64,000 nucleotides of DNA from Chloroflexota bacterium (GCA_004297765.1 SCTZ01000023.1:1-64000); one strand, 5' to 3'; positions 48,201 through 60,800 are shown, numbered from the stretch's first letter. Program-made: numbers and translations. Notes: generated by a model from the sequence alone, not told the origin.

Positions 48201-48684
48201 CGAGCGAATTGCTCTCTTCAGCACCGGTGCGAGGGCTATAGCTTCCGCCAGGATATGTACCAGGATAAGCCTGTGGGTAACCGGTGTTGGTAAAGGTAGT
48301 GTGCAACAGCGTCGGACCGCCGGTCACTCTCAGATCAAAGACGTCAGGCCCGTAGCCCGTATGGTTGCCATCCCATGACTTCAGGGCGTAAAAGTCCAGC
48401 GTCACTGTGACATCCGTATGTGCGGCCAGATCGTTCAGGGTTAGCCTCACCATCGTATTGCCGAACTCGCCCAGGAACCGGCGGCCCCCTTTCGGCGTGG
48501 TGGACCTCGACGAGCTTGACCACTCGGACCCAACCGGTGTCTCGAAACCCGTGCTGTACACGGTAATCGGCTCTGGCCCTGTGGCAACTACTCTCGTTGC
48601 AGCCGGCAGCAAAGTTGCCAATCCAAGGACCAAACTAACCAGACTCCACAGGGCGAGCCACCTAGTCCGTGCAACTAGTCGCAT
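42274..48684 (-). CDS. Giant secreted repeat protein (Ig-like, BACON, IPT/TIG, four CARDB)
   Basis: From ATG 48684, with a GGGGGA stretch upstream, the product is about 2136 residues. A signal peptide (about 1-35) precedes a beta-sandwich domain of about 170 residues, an Ig domain (SPLPDGTQESSYSATLAASG) and a BACON domain (LSFVATQGG, then TTDGGSWLSMSPTSG). A long run of beta domains follows, including a poly-Gly stretch of about 13, then an IPT/TIG domain (ITTIGPQSAKAGGPAASVVV) and four CARDB repeats. It ends AVPLAVTAGS with no sortase or membrane anchor. It is presumably an adhesin or surface scaffold. A region of about 4 kb is paralogous to 51.7-55.8 kb. A hairpin spans the stop codon (about 42263-42294). 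Confidence 0.85.
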   Translation of the reverse strand: MRLVARTRWLALWSLVSLVLGLATLLPAATRVVATGPEPITVYSTGFETPVGSEWSSSSRSTTPKGGRRFLGEFGNTMVRLTLNDLAAHTDVTVTLDFYALKSWDGNHTGYGPDVFDLRVTGGPTLLHTTFTNTGYPQAYPGTYPGGSYSPRTGAEESNSLGYSFYGDTVYHLSYTIAHTANSLQLNFSGSGLQGISDESWGLDNVQVQITPAVPTLAITTSSPLPDGTQESSYSATLAASGGMSPYSWSVASGTLPDGLSLDPITGQINGTPGATGTFSFTAQVSDAAASTVSKAFSLTITPPPLPGLQVLPTQLSFVATQGGANPPDQNLQITNYGSNLTTLNWNATSSTTDGGSWLSMSPTSGSAIGGTSNTATVHMSTAGLAAGNYTGMLTIAGEAGTTTSPRQIPVNLQVNPPPVIPIGLQASTDKGLYDPGDTLVVTGTVTQGGNPIANASVQARYVAPDGVQQLITLSNGGSGNVYTGALSVGSTTGVGTLYLTAGTPDGLTAMATVGVTITGHKLTFAGNQSFPTSLRQSDNGTVTVNVWNEAYVPELTRLELTDITGGSPVLLASLEPSAAARTLNTYNLGFSAAGLDLGSHSLQVSLTKLPAGQAEGAVTQVSGTVTIVAPQPRMSVNPLAPTLSVQAGSATSQSITVKNNGQGSILTGIRMRLVSRSGGTPYPWVSLSASSLADLGYNQSSAFTVNVAPGASVVPNAYQDTAVQVDTDNGGSLQVPLTVYVDTMLHTSALFAVSDNTGQAVTDGQVKLTSTVAPYHSETKAVDVHGVVTFTNLSMGVPYSYEVTALHHDNATGFFTGQEDYAETVPVVLQVQAVQTTWTVVPTTIVDVYDINLQITYQVDVPIPQLAVDPALFAYTKDPANPSGPMLLNNSSATSGQMTVYNPSRIAVSNVVVDASFVNGVSVLLTYGGVTANKVTIPSIPPQSSMQVHYDTSAYCPSSQLNSEIRVSGEYTYFKITPALSLSENNWSMAVAAGAGATKNLTLSNTGYNVATDVTVSAPSRSWITVPHLLGNLGIGNTAAFPIVVNPPAGLAAGTYTEDLLITAGNSTPENHLVLTVVVAADGSFTFQGSYTAGSVAASTGNIQTKVPVIVYTCPTAGSGGGGGGGGGGGGGVSVPSVTYTPGGGVVFTYPSGGVPPNITPPPLPQQTAHEVVQLDIPQKATLERQAFEATLQTTNTAGATLENFQVTIKVTDLAGSETNASGQRYVDLFAITPPTESGYGVNHSILDGQTATSEWTLIPAAGLGGTDPAGQKYAVSAIYAYNLVGTPQSVTTSAVEITIYPMPQLLIDYYVPRDIQANHPVKLGVVVRNVGAGPAKNLTIISGQPQIVDNKSGLLITFGLLGASLKGASVPASNLTLSFGDLPAGGQTWGYWVLGTDVDGQVTGFTATYSQRDYKGATLSPLIVGVHTNIIVQGDVVPSGGQSLQVVAPSMDVDPDVLMDLNTAIATPLTTVYVTNATLATMAVPTTTYGVAANGGWVLAVVPDPLPGIALKSVRASYPGESSAELYTGSGLVWRGKDPQGNKVYVVDTPKGGVGATTTYAIGYTANPLPSITTIGPQSAKAGGPAASVVVTGTGFTSNAVVSWDGTPLTTVYIMENRLAATVPASLITTARTAQITVVNPTPGGGTSNAVSFSVLGWSDLTPTELTSPGTALPGQTIVLTWTVKNQGDGDAAASWQDRIYLSTDGSLDSGDTYVTLVSRGVTQAAGSSYTVTQSVSVPKVAPGSYQLILRTDMYDAVKESDETNNERVVPLVVQAPDLAPTEFTTPSTAMPGQMVPISWTVKNKGNGDAAPSWQDRVYLSTDDKWDSGDSFLTLVTRGVTLAAGSSYTETQSVTLPKTAGSYSLILRTDMYNGVAESDEANNERVVSLVVEAPDLTPTALTAPAVGIAYQTIPVTWTVKNQGNGDAEPSWYDQVYLSTDAVWDSADRLMTSVTRGVTQAAGSSYTVKRTAYLPKVAAGSYWVIVRTDTGNSVGETDETNNIRVVPVEIRVPDLVPTSLTYAGTGKVGQSLTISWTVKNQGNGDALTTFGDWADKVYLSTNGTWDSGDTLVGSVSHSVAVSAGGSYTASLTITVPSVAAGNYFLILRSDADNVLFENSEANNTAAVPLAVTAGS
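43700..47770 (-). repeat. Paralogous block A shared by the two giant genes
   Basis: This part of the smaller giant gene and 51740-55830 of the larger are collinear and similar at the DNA level. For example, the stretch around 44700-44780 (AGCTTCACCGGATGGTTGGC, then CGCGGCACGTAGTAGTCGAT) closely matches 52745-52810. The order of encoded domains (BACON, extended beta domains, IPT/TIG) is the same. The copies lie about 8 kb apart in direct orientation, so recombination could fuse the genes. Confidence 0.75.
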
Positions 48685-48817
48685 ATAACGTATATCCCCC
48701 ACTCATTAGATGTTCCACCACCCCACGCCAGCTGCAGACAAACAGATTATCCTACTGCTAGCCGTAGCGCGTGCCGCCGGTCGCATCTGCAAGCGCTACG
48801 GCATGTTGCCAAGGTGC
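48685..48817. other. Short gap between the two giant genes
   Basis: The 133 bases hold the GGGGGA ribosome-site region of the smaller gene and no strong terminator. The two genes may be co-transcribed from the larger to the smaller. I see no promoter with two good boxes here. Confidence 0.4.
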
Positions 48818-51800
48818 TTAAGGCGTCACCGCGATAGGCACGGCCGAGCTGTTGTTGGTCTCGGCCAACTCCTTGACCCCGTTGAAGTGATCTGTCAGCA
48901 GAACCAGATAGTAGTTGCCAGCCGCCACCTTGGGCAGCGTCACGCTCCGCGTCACCGTGTAGCTGCTCCCCGCCGTCGCCGTCACGCTCTGCGTGACGCT
49001 GGTCACGTAGGTATCCCCGCCGTCGTAGCTGTTATCCGTCGACAGGTACACTCGATCTTGCCAGGACGGGGCCGCATCGCTCGTCCCCTGGTTCGTGATC
49101 GTCCAGGTGAGTGTGATCGTCTGCCCCCCGATCCCCGCGCTAGAGGCTGTGAAGTCAGTCGGCACCAGATCCGGTCCCGGCTTCACCATCAGCGTCAGCG
49201 GCACCGCGTAGCTGTTGTTGCTCTCGTCCGACTCCTTCACCCCGTCGAACACGTCCGTCCGCACGATCAGGTAGTAGCTCCCCGACAGGTTGGGTAGCGT
49301 CACCCCTGCCGTCACGCTGTAGCTGCTGCCCACCGGCAGGGCCACCCCCCGCGTGGCGTTGGCCAGGTAGGTGTCCCCACTGTCGTAGACGTTGTCCGTC
49401 GAGAGGTAGACCCGATCCTGCCAGGACGGCGCGGCATCGCCGTTGCCCTGGTTCTTCACAGTCCAGGTCACGCTGATGGCCTGCCCCGGACTGGCCGTGC
49501 CCGGCGCACTCAGAGCCGTCGGCACGAGCTCCGGCTTCGTCACCAGCGTCAGCGACTCCACCAGGCTGTTGTTGCTCTCGTCCAGCTCCTTGACCCCGTC
49601 GTACATGTCCGTCCGGAAGATCAGGTAGTAGCTCCCCACCGCCACCTTGGGCAGCACCACGTTCTGGTTCACGGTGTAGCTGCCACCCACCGGCACAACC
49701 ACGCTCCGCGTGACACTCGCCAGGTAGGTATCCCCGCTATCGTAGACGTCGTTCGTCGACAGGTAGACCCGATCCTGCCACGAGGAGGACGTGTCCCCGT
49801 TGCCCTGGTTCTTCACGGTCCAACTGATGGGCACCGTCTGCCCAGGTACGGCCGTGCTCGGCGTGCTGAAGTTGGTCGGCACCAGATCCGGCTTGGTGTA
49901 CAGCGTGATAGGCACGCTCACCGTATTGTTGTCCTCGTCCAGCTCCTTGACCGTGTTGTACATGTCCGTGCGGAAGAGCAGGTAGTAGCTCCCAGCTCCC
50001 ACCTTCGGCAGCACTACGTTCTGCGTCACGCTGTAGCTGCCGCCCATCGCCACCGTCAGGCTCCGCGTGACGCTCGCCAGGTAGGTATCCCCACTATCGT
50101 AGACGGTATCCGTCGATAGGTAGACCCGGTCCTGCCAGGACGGCGCGGCGTCCTCATTCCCCTGGTTTCTGACGGTCCAGGCCAGCGGCACCGTCTGCCC
50201 CGGCATGGCCGTGCTCGGCGCCCCGTAGCTGGTCAGGACCAGGTCCGGCTTGGTGATCAGGGTAACGGGAATAGCCGAGCTATTGTTGTTCTCGTCCGCC
50301 TCGCTCACCCCGCCGTACATGTCGCTGAGCAAGATAAGATAGTAGTTGCCCGCCACCACCTTAGGCAGCAGCGCGCTCTGCGTCACCGTGTAGCTGTTCC
50401 CCGCCGTGAGGGGCGTCTCGCGCGTGAACAGCGTCACGTATGCGTCCCCGCTGTCGTAGACGTTGTCTGTCGACAGGTAGACTCGATCCTGCCAGGACGG
50501 TGTGGACTCCTGGTTGCCCTGGTTCTTAACCGTCCACGTCAGGGGCAGGCTCTGTCCCGGCATGGCCGTGCTCGGTCCACTGAAGGCGGTCGGCGTCAGG
50601 TCTGGCGCCTGGATCAGGAGCGGCACCACCGAGGTGTTGTTGCTCTCGTCCAGCTCTTTCACCACGTTGTACATGTCGCTGCGGAAGATCAAGTAGTAGC
50701 TCCCCAGCACCTTCGGCAGAGACACGTTCTGGGTCAGCGTGTAGCTGCTGCCCGCCGTGAGCATGGCGCTCTGCGTGGCGCTAGTCAGGAAGCTATCCCC
50801 GCTGTCGTAGGTCGTATCCGTGGACAAGTAGACCCGATCCTGCCAGGAGGGCAAGACGTCCTGGTTGCCCGCGTTCTTGACGGTCCAGCTGAGTGGCACC
50901 ATCTGCCCCGGCAGGGCCGTGCTCGGCGCGGTGAAGGTCAGCGGAGTCAGGTCTGGCGCCTGGATCGTGAGCGGCGTCACCCACGTGTTGTTGGTCTCAT
51001 CCGCCTCGTCCAGCACGTCATACATGTCCGTGCGCAGGAGCAGGTAGTAGCTCCCCACCACCTTGGGCAGCGTCACGTTCTGGGTCAGTGTGTAGCTGTT
51101 GCCAGCCGTGAGGATAACGCTCCGCGTGACGCTGGTCAGGTAGGTATCTCCGCTATCGTAGGTCGTATCCGTCGACAGATAGACCCGATCCTGCCAGGAC
51201 GGGGTCGCGTCTCCGTGACCCTGGTTCTTCACCGTCCAGGTGAGCGGGACGGTTTGACCTGGCGTGGCCAAGCTCAGCGCCACAAGCTCGGTCGGCACCA
51301 GATCGGGTGTGGGCATGGCGCCTGCCCCGAAGGGCGTGCCCGTCAACTGACTCAGGCTGGGTACCGTGGTATCCGTGATGGTGATGGTCACACACTTGCT
51401 GACCGGGTCGTAGATCTGGTTGGAGGCCAGGACCCAGTTGGACCCATCGTACCAGTAGACCTGCGTGCCACCGTTGAGGTTGCAATCCACGATGGTCAGA
51501 GACGTGAAGCTGCTCCCCGGCGCGACGTAGACGTCGATGTAGCCTCCGGTCGCCGCGAAGCTGGGATCCTGGCCAGGGTTGGTGGCGTAGGTCGCCACCG
51601 CGACCGTTCCACTACCCGACGCATCGACCGAGACGCTGCCTGGTGTTCCGACACCGGTTCCACCCACGGTCGCGCTGGCCGTACCGCCGGGGTTAGTACT
51701 CGTCCCCACGCTGCTGGCGGTCACCACCGCTCCTGTATCCGTCACGTAGAACGGCAGCATGTTCGAGGTCCCGCCGCCCGGCGCCGGGTTGACCACCGTA

Positions 51801-54800
51801 ATCTGGCCGGTGCCCCAACTGGTGATGTTAGAGGCCGGCAGCATCGCGGTTAGATGCGTGCTATCAATGTAGGTGGTGGCCAGCGGGATGTTGAGCCACT
51901 TCACCACCGAGCTGCTCACGAAACCCGTTCCCGTCACGGCAAGCGTGATGGCCGGATCACCCGGAGTGGCCGTCTTGGCCGACATAGGGCTGATGCCCAT
52001 CAGGGTCGGCACCGGGTTGACGTCGTACGCGATCGCGTAGCAGGTATCACCACCGGCCCTGGGGGTATCCACAACGTAGACCTTCTTGCCCTGTGGATCG
52101 CTCCCCCGCCATACCAGTCCGCTGCCGTTGTAGAGCTCCGCGCTGGTGCCATCCGGGTAATTCGCCAATACCGACTTCAACCCAACGGCCGGCAGTGCAT
52201 CCGGCACCACCGAGAGCACCCAGCCGCCATTGGGCGCCACACACCAGGTCGTGGTTGGCACGCTCGAGGTGGCCGGCGACGAGTTGGTCACATACTCCGT
52301 CAAGAGCGGCGTCGAGATGCCGGTGGTCAGATTCATCAAGGCGTTGGGGTCGACGCCCTGGCTGGGGGAGACAAGCTCCAGCGATTGGCCGCCGCTGGGG
52401 ACGATATCACCCTGCACTATGATGTTGGTGTGCACCGCCAGGATCAGCGGACTCAGCGTCGCCCCCTTGTAGTCCTGCTGCGTGTAAGTGGCCGTGAAGG
52501 CCGTGACCTGTCCGTCCAGGTCGGTCCCCAGCACCCAGTAGCCCCAGGTCTGACCGCCGGCCGGCACGTCCCCGAAGCTCAAGGTCAGGCTATTGGCTGG
52601 AATACTCGCCCCCTTCAGGCTCGCTCCCAGCAAGGCGAACGTAATCAACAGCCCGCTCTGGTTTTCCTTGATCTGCGGCTGCCCGCTCACGATAGTCAGG
52701 TTCTTGGCCGGTCCTGCCCCCACGTTCCGCACCACTACCCCGAGCTTCACCGGCTGGTTAGCCTTGATGTCCCGCGGCACGTAGTAGTCGAGCAATAGCT
52801 GCGGCATCGGGTAGATCGTGATGTCCACAGCCTCGGTCGTCACGCGCACGGTGCTCGGGAACTCGCTGCCGCCAGTGAAGATCTCGTAGGAGTACGTGGC
52901 CGAAACCTTGTAGTGGGTTCCGTTGGGATTCGATCCGCCCAGTCCCTCCGACGGGATCAGCGTCCACTCGCTTGTGGCCGTCTGACCGTCGCCTATAGAA
53001 TGGCCTGAGCCGTAGCCGCTCTCAGTGGGTGGCGTGATGGCGAACAGATCCACGTAGCGCTGTCCGGACGAATTGGTCGCTGATCCCTGCTCGTCCATGA
53101 CGTTGATGGTCACCTGGAAGTTGCCCAGGGTGGTCCCCGAGGTATTGGTCGTCTGCAGCGCGGCCTCGAAGGCCTGGCGCTCCAGGGTGGCCTTCTGCGG
53201 AATCTCCAGCTTTATGATCTCGTGGGCCATCGGCGTCGGCGGCGGTGGTGGCGTGATGTTCGGCGGCGTCGTCCCCGAAGGATATGTAAAGATGACTCCG
53301 CCGCCAGACGTGAACGAGAGCGTTGGCGCGCCGCCGCCCGTTGAATACCCGCCCGACCCCGGCAGCGGGTCAGCACAACTGTAGACCCTGACGGGCACGA
53401 TAGTCTGAATGTGGCCGGTGGAAGGCGGCACGCTGCCGGCAGTGTAGGCGCCCTGGAACGTGAAGCTCCCGTCCGTGGCCACTTCCACGGTCAGCACGAG
53501 GTGATTGTCCGGCGTGCTGTTGCCGGCCGTGATCAACAGATCCTCCGAGTAGGTTCCCGCTGGCGTGCCCACCGGCGGATTCACCACGATCGGGAATGGA
53601 GCCATCGCTCCGATCCCCAGATCGCCCAGCAGATGCGGCACCGTGATCCAGTTGTAGCTCGGATTGCTCACCGTAATGCCGGTCGCCACGTTATAGCCCG
53701 TGTTGCTGACCGTCATGGGCTTGGTCACACCGATGCCCGCGGTACCGGACATGCTCCAGTTGTTCTCGTTGAGCGAGATAGTCGGCGTGATCTTGAAGTA
53801 GGTGTAGTCGGCCGACACGTAGATGTTGCTGCTCAGCGTGCTAACCGGGCAATAGGCGCTGGTATCGTAGCGAAGCGTCACGTTGCTCAGGGGCGGAATG
53901 GACGAAATGGTCACCTTGTTGCCCACCTGGCCGTCATAAGCCAGTGTGACGTTGACCCCGTTCACGAAGGAGGCATCCACCACCACGTTATTGACAGTGA
54001 TACGGCTCGGGTTGTAGATGGTCATCTGTCCGGATGTGGACGAGCTGTTATTCAGCAGCATAGGACCGCCTGGATTGGCCGGATCCTTGGTGTAGTTGAA
54101 CAAGGCTGGATCCACCGCCAGTTGCGGGATCGGCACGTCCACCTCATAGGTGATCTGTAGGTTGATGTCGTAGACGTCCTCGATGGTGGTCGGCACCACC
54201 GTCCAGGTGGTCTGGATGGCCTGCACCGCCAGCACCACCGGCACGGTCTTCGTATCCAGGCTATCGGCCGTGACATAGCCGACCGCGTTATCATGATGCG
54301 GTGCAGTGGCGTTGTAGCTGTACGGGATGCCCACGCTGACGTTGTCGAAGAAGGCCAGTCCGTGACCGTCCGGAGTCAAGTTGACCGTTCGGCTCGTGTA
54401 CGGCGCCACTGTCGAGGTGAGCGTCACTTTGCCATCAGTCACCGCCTGACCCGTGTCGTCGCTCACCGCGAAGACCACGGTCGTGTGCTGATTGCTATCG
54501 ACGTACACTGTCAGCGGCAACTGGAGGCTACCGCCGTTGTCGGTATTGATCTGGATGGCCGTGTCCTGATAGCCGTTGGGCACGGTGTCCGCCGGCGGGC
54601 TGGCAATGACCCTGAACGAGCTGCTGCCACCGTAGCCCAGCGGGCTTATGCTGGTGACGCTGAGGCTGACCCACGGATAGACCGTCCCACCCGTGCGCGA
54701 CACCAGGCTCATCGTGATCCCGGTCAGTGAGCTGCCCTGCCCTTTGTTTTCGATGGTGATGGTCTGGCTGACCGATCCGCCGGCCTGCACGGAGACGGTC

Positions 54801-57800
54801 GGGGCCAGAGGATTGACGCTCATCTGGGGCCGCGGCTCGACGATGGTGACCGTACGTGTGATCTCGGTCACGGCATCCGGGTCCTGGACTGCCGGCAGCT
54901 TCGTGATCGTCGCACGCAGCGTGTGCGGTCCCAGAGCCAGGCCAGCCGCGCTGAAGCCCAGGTTGTAGCTGTTCAGGCTGCGCGGGAGCGCCGTAACGGG
55001 GTCCAGGGTAGCCAGGATCACCGGCGTCGGGCCCGTGACGTCCGCCAACTCCAACGCAGTCTTCTCTTTAACGTAGGCCTCGTTCCAGACGTTCACGTTG
55101 ACCGTGCCGTTGTCGCTCTGCCGCAGTGAGGTCGGGAAGGTCTGGTTCCCCGCGAATTCCAGGGTGTGCGCGCTGATGATAATAGAGACAGTACCCGTGG
55201 CGGTCAGACCCTCGGGCGTCCCAGCCGTCACGTACACCACGCCAGTCCCCAGCGCGGAGCCGAGTGTGATCGAGCCAGTGTAGACGTTGCTCGCCCCAAC
55301 CTGGCTCAGAGCCACCAACTGCTGCGTGCCATCCGGCTCGACCAAGCGCGCCTGGGCGGCAGCGTTGGTGATCGGCGTGCCACCCTGCGTAACGGTGGCT
55401 GAGATCACAGCCGTCTCGCCCGGGGCGTAGGAACTGTCAGGAGGCATCTTATCCGCGCTCACCTGGACGTACAGCGGTATCGGTGGGGCCGGATTCACGT
55501 GCAGGCTAACGGGGATCTCCCGCGGACTATCGGTCGTTCCCGCCGCACCCGTGATCGTGACTGTTCCGGAGTACACACCGGTCGTCAGACCGGCGATACT
55601 CACATGGACGTTGGCCGTATTCTTATTCCCGCCGACGGCCGAGCCGTGGTCAGGATTGATGGTCAGCCAGTTTCCACCATCGATGGTGCTGACCGTGGCA
55701 TTCCAGATCAACATCTGGCCACCGCTGTTGGTGACCTGTAGCTGCTGATCCAGCGGATTAACCCCGCCCTGTGTGGCGACGAAGGTCAGCAAGCTTGGCG
55801 AGACCTGCAGCCCGGGCGGTGGCGGCGCACCCATGGTCAGGGTAGCCGTCACGACTTGCGGGCTGTGGAGAGCGTTGGCATCGCTCAGGGTGATGGTAGC
55901 CGTGTAGACCCCGGCGAACAGACCAACCGTGTTCACATTGACCCCAACCACCTGCTTGCCACCTGCCGCGGCCACGTTGCCGCTGGACGGGCTGAGAGTC
56001 AGCCATGGCGTGTTGTTGGAGGTCGCGACGCTGCTGCTCCAGCTCAGAGCCGTGCCGCCCGTGTTGCTGATCGTTAACGAGGACGACGGGTTGGACGGCA
56101 CACCTTCTTGCCCGTTGAAGCTAAACGTCTGCGGCGACACGGCCATGTCTGCCTGGGTCGGCCGCTCGTTGGTGTGCAGTGTCACCTGGATGGTCTTGGG
56201 ACTGTTTAGCGTGGCCGGGTCGCCGGTCACAGTAATCGTGCCGGTATACGTATCGGCCGCCAGACCGGTGCTCGTGATTACCACGCTGACATCTACCTGC
56301 CCACCGGCATTCAGCGAGCCGCCAGTGGTGGACAGATCCAGCCAGTTGCCGCCATCGCTGGTCATAGTGCTTGCGGTCCAGGTCATACCCGTTCCGCCCG
56401 TATTGCTCACCCTGAAGCTCTGCGGATCGGGGTTCGTATCCGTATAGGTCGTGAACGTGAGCTGGCTCTTGTTCAGCGTCAACTGCGCGGCCGGCGAGGC
56501 CACGTCCAGACGCACGTTGACGACTTTGTACCCGTTGGTCGTGCCGGCCCCGCCGTCGACCACGATCTGTCCCGAGTAGCTGCCGGCGCTCAGACCGGCC
56601 GAGTCGGCGCGGACGGTAACAGACGACGCGCTGTTCCAGGCTGCCGTGCCGCTATTGCTGCTGAGCGACAGCCAGTTGCCACCGATCGTATTGCTCACCG
56701 TAGCGGTCCAGCTCAGCGTGGTGCCCTGGCTGGAGTTGCCGATGGTGAGAGACTGGTCCGCTGGTACGCCCGCGCCCTCGACCGCCCCGAAGGTGAGACT
56801 CGACGGGCTCACGCTCATGAACGGCGCGCCGGGCGCCACGACCTGGAAGTCAGCGCTGTTCTGGTAGCCGCTGGATTGTCCGGTGAACACGACCTGGTAT
56901 TGGCCGGGCGCCGCGTCGATCCGCGTCGTCAAGGATGCATACTTGTTTCCATACGCATCGGCCGTGATGGTGGTCGGGTCAAACAGGCCGGTGGGAGACG
57001 AGCTCACGGAAATGGTCTCGCCGGACTTGAAACCGTAGCCATAGGCGTAGAAACCAGTCGCGACAGTCGCCGTGGAAGAGCTCTTGCTCAGCCAAACGTA
57101 GGTCTGATAGAGGGTCACCCGCTGGACCACCCCGCTTTGCGCACCGGTTAGCGTCAGCGTCCACTGCTGATAGTTGCCGGTGGAGGTCACGCGACGCGTC
57201 GTGTTGACCGCGCCGGTCACGTCGGCCATGACGGCGAAATCGCCGAACGGTCCTCCGGTAATCGACACCTGTTCCTCGGGCTGGAAGCCCAGGGCGCTGA
57301 TGGTGAGCGTCGGGCTCTCATAGGTCAGCCACTGGTTAGGTGTAACGCTGGCACTGCCCACGCCGAGCTGTTTGGACGACGAAGTGTATCCGCTGACGTC
57401 GCCGCTGGCCGTGAGAGAGTAGGTGCCGGCCGTGGCCGAGATGGGCACGGTCAACTGCCAGTCTCCAGCCGATGAGGCGGTCGCGATAGTCTGTCCATTG
57501 AGAATGGCCGTATCCCCGCTCAGCGTGACGCCCTCGCCCGGCTGGAAGCCCCAGCCTCGTAGGACAACGGTCGTGGTCGTCCCGGCGGGAATCAACGCGA
57601 CGTGATTGCTGCCGCCGGAATCGTGGAAGTCGAAGTCGGTCTGAAAGATGCGGGTGTGGAAGTCCATCCCGCTGACACGCCCCTTGGCACGTAGGTCGTA
57701 GTCGCCCGACCAGATGTTGGGATTGATCTGGACCGTCACTCCGAAGTGCCCGAACGCATCGGTGAGAACCGGGAAGTCAGTGAAAGCCGCTCCCCCCCAG

Positions 57801-60800
57801 TAGTCCAGGTTATTCACGCGCCGCGCCCACAGATCTACCCACTCGTTGGGCGCGTAGCCGCTTCCCTCGACGAACAACTGAGGAGTCTGGCCGTTGTTGT
57901 AAGACCACTGCAGCGGGTTGACGCTGACCTGGGACGCGCTGAACTGTCGCTGCAGATCCGACCCCGAGCTCTCGCCCACAGCGTGGACGACGTACGTTCC
58001 CACCGGTGCGGTGGCCAGCGTGCTGAACGTCGCGTGGACGTAGCCAGAACTGTTGGCCGTCGCCGCGAACGGTGTGAAGAGGTCACCGGGTGTGGCCGTA
58101 AAGGTGATCGTCTCGCTCGGCGCCATGCCCCATACGTCCGCCGTGAGGGTTGCGGCCTGTCCGGCCACCGCGGAGGCGGGCGTGAGATCGAAACGCTGCA
58201 GCCCGTAGTAGGTGGTTGCGGAGAGTTCGCTCGACACGCCGGTCAAGGTGACAGACTGTCGACCCGCGTAGCCGGCACTGGAGTAGGTCACGAAGCGCTC
58301 GAGCGAGACCTGCCCGCCGGCGTCGGCCGTGGTCCGGCTGCGATCGAAGATTCCGCTCGTCACGTCCACCGACTCGCCCGGATTAAAGCCAGCGCCGATG
58401 ATAACCAGCCGCTGGGGCACGTTAATGGACCCAAAGGCCGGCGAGACCGCGGCCGTGGGGCCGCCCACCGGCTGGATGCTCAGGCGGACCTCCAGCGACT
58501 GCGGAGAAGCGTCAGCGCCCGGCGCGCTCAAAGTCACGGTTCCGGTGTAGACGCCTACCGTCAATCCGGTTGGGTTGATCCGAGCGTAGTAGTAGCCGCA
58601 GGACCCAGCGTTGAGACCGCTGCCGCTATCGGCGCTCAGCCAGCTTCCGCCGGAGCCGGTGGAGGACGACGACGTGAAGCTCAACGTTCCGCCGCCCTTG
58701 TTGCACACGCGGAATGATTGTGACTGCAAGCTTGTGCTGCCTACGGTGGCCACGAAGGCGGGCGAGCTAGGATCGACGTTCAAGATCGGATTGCCCGGCG
58801 CGGCCAACAGGACATCCATACTGGCACTGAAGCTGCTGGCGACATCGGTCGCCACTACCTGGTACATGCCAGCGGGGGACAGGGTATTCAGCGTCACCGG
58901 GAAGTCCAGGGCCCCGGTGTCATCGGTGGCCGAGATGGCCGGGTCGAACAGTCCAGCAGGATTCGAGCTCAGCGTAACCGTCACGCGCGGCCGGAACCCG
59001 CGCAGGGAGAAGGTCGGCGTGGCTGTCTGTCCGGCGATGAGCTGACCGGGAGCAGGACCGGACACCTGGGACACGTACAGCGTCGCGTAGCTGGTGATGC
59101 CGCTGACGGTGCCGTACGCGCGCAGCTTGTGGATGAGAGCCGTCGAGGCCGTCGGCTGGAACGAGGTGGAGTAGACGCCATTGGCATCAGCCACCGTGCC
59201 GAACCCCTCGGGGAAGACGCAGCTGGAACAGGAATCGTCGTACAACCGCACCAATTCGCCCGGCTGGAAACCCTGCTCGGTGATCGTCAGAAGCGGTGAT
59301 TCACCCGCCCGGTACTGGTTAGGGCTGATAAGCAACGCGCCTACCATGAAAAGGAAGCTCGCGCTAGATCCGCTGGTTTGTCCTATGGCAGTGATGGTGT
59401 AGTCGCCGGCCGCGGCGTTGGTGATCTGCACGCTCGGGCTGGTGTTGCCGGCGCTATCGGCGACTGGCGAGATCGGGGCAAACAGCCCGGCTGGGCTGGA
59501 TTGGAAGGTGACGCTCTCCCCCGGCAGGAAGCCAGCCCCGTTCAACACGACACCGCCCGTGAAACCGATCTGAACGCCCGGCGGGTTGCTCCAAGCGTCG
59601 ATTTGCGCATAGGTCGCGTAGGCGTCGATGCCACTGACGCGACCGCGGGCGTACGGTGTCCAGCGCTGGGCATAATTCGTCGTGCTCTGGACAGTGGTAG
59701 TGATGGCGCCGCTGTTGTCGGCCTGCATTGTGAAGTAGTCGTACGGACCGCTGCCGAAGTCCACGAGCTCGCCCGGGGCGAACCCACGAGCGCTTAGCGT
59801 CAGAATAGGATAGCTTCCCGCCGGAGCCACGCTCGGCGTGATGGAAAAGCCGGTCGTGCCCTCGACATTGAGCACGGCCTGCGCCTGGCGTCCACTTTGG
59901 CTGCCCGTTGCCGTGAGCGTGTGCACGCCGTTCGGCGTGGTAGGCCGCGATCGGAAGTAAGTATTGCTGAAGTTGCCCGCGCTGTTGGCGTTGAGTGTGA
60001 AGTCGTCGATGCCGTCCGATGGCGTAACCTGGACGTCTATCTGCTCGTAGGGCAAAAAGCCGCCGCCCGATAGGTAGTTGTAATCACCGCCGCTACTCAT
60101 GTAGCTCCAATGCAATGACACACCGACCAGGTTGAGAGGAGCAGTGGTGAACGCGCCGCTGGCATTATCCGTAGCTTTCACGGAATACGAGCTAGCGGTG
60201 GTGAGATAGACTGGCTCCTGTGCGCTGATGGTGCCGGAGCCGCTAGCCGTAACTACGAACGTGCCAAAAGGACCATTGCTGATGGTGACGTCGCCGCCCG
60301 GCGTGAAGCCGTACCCGGCAATGGTCAACACGGGATGCTCGCCGGCCTGGATCGTCACCGGCGTGATGCTGAGCTGCATCATATGGAAGGGTACGCTCAT
60401 CTGCATGCCACTGCTCTGGCCGGTTACCCTCACGGTGTAGACGCCGGCCGGCGCGCCCAGGTTAGTGGGCAGCGACCAGTTCCAGATGTTGCCGCCGCTG
60501 TCGGCGACCCCCACCGTATCGGAGATGAGCCCTGACGGCGTGACACTAACGCTCACCGCCTCATAGGGCTGCCAGGCGCGCACGTGAAATGTGAGCGGGC
60601 TCCCGCTGCCGGCCGTGACTCCTGCCGTCAACAACTGCAGCCAGGTCAGATTGAACGGAGCGTAGTAGTCAACGCTACTGGAGTTGCCATGGGCCCGAAT
60701 ATTCCAGGCGTTGGAATCCCAATTTGGCAAGACCTGCTGCGTGGCCATGAAGGCGCCCGTGTCATCGGCCGTGACAGTGAAGTTACTGAACGGGCCGCTC

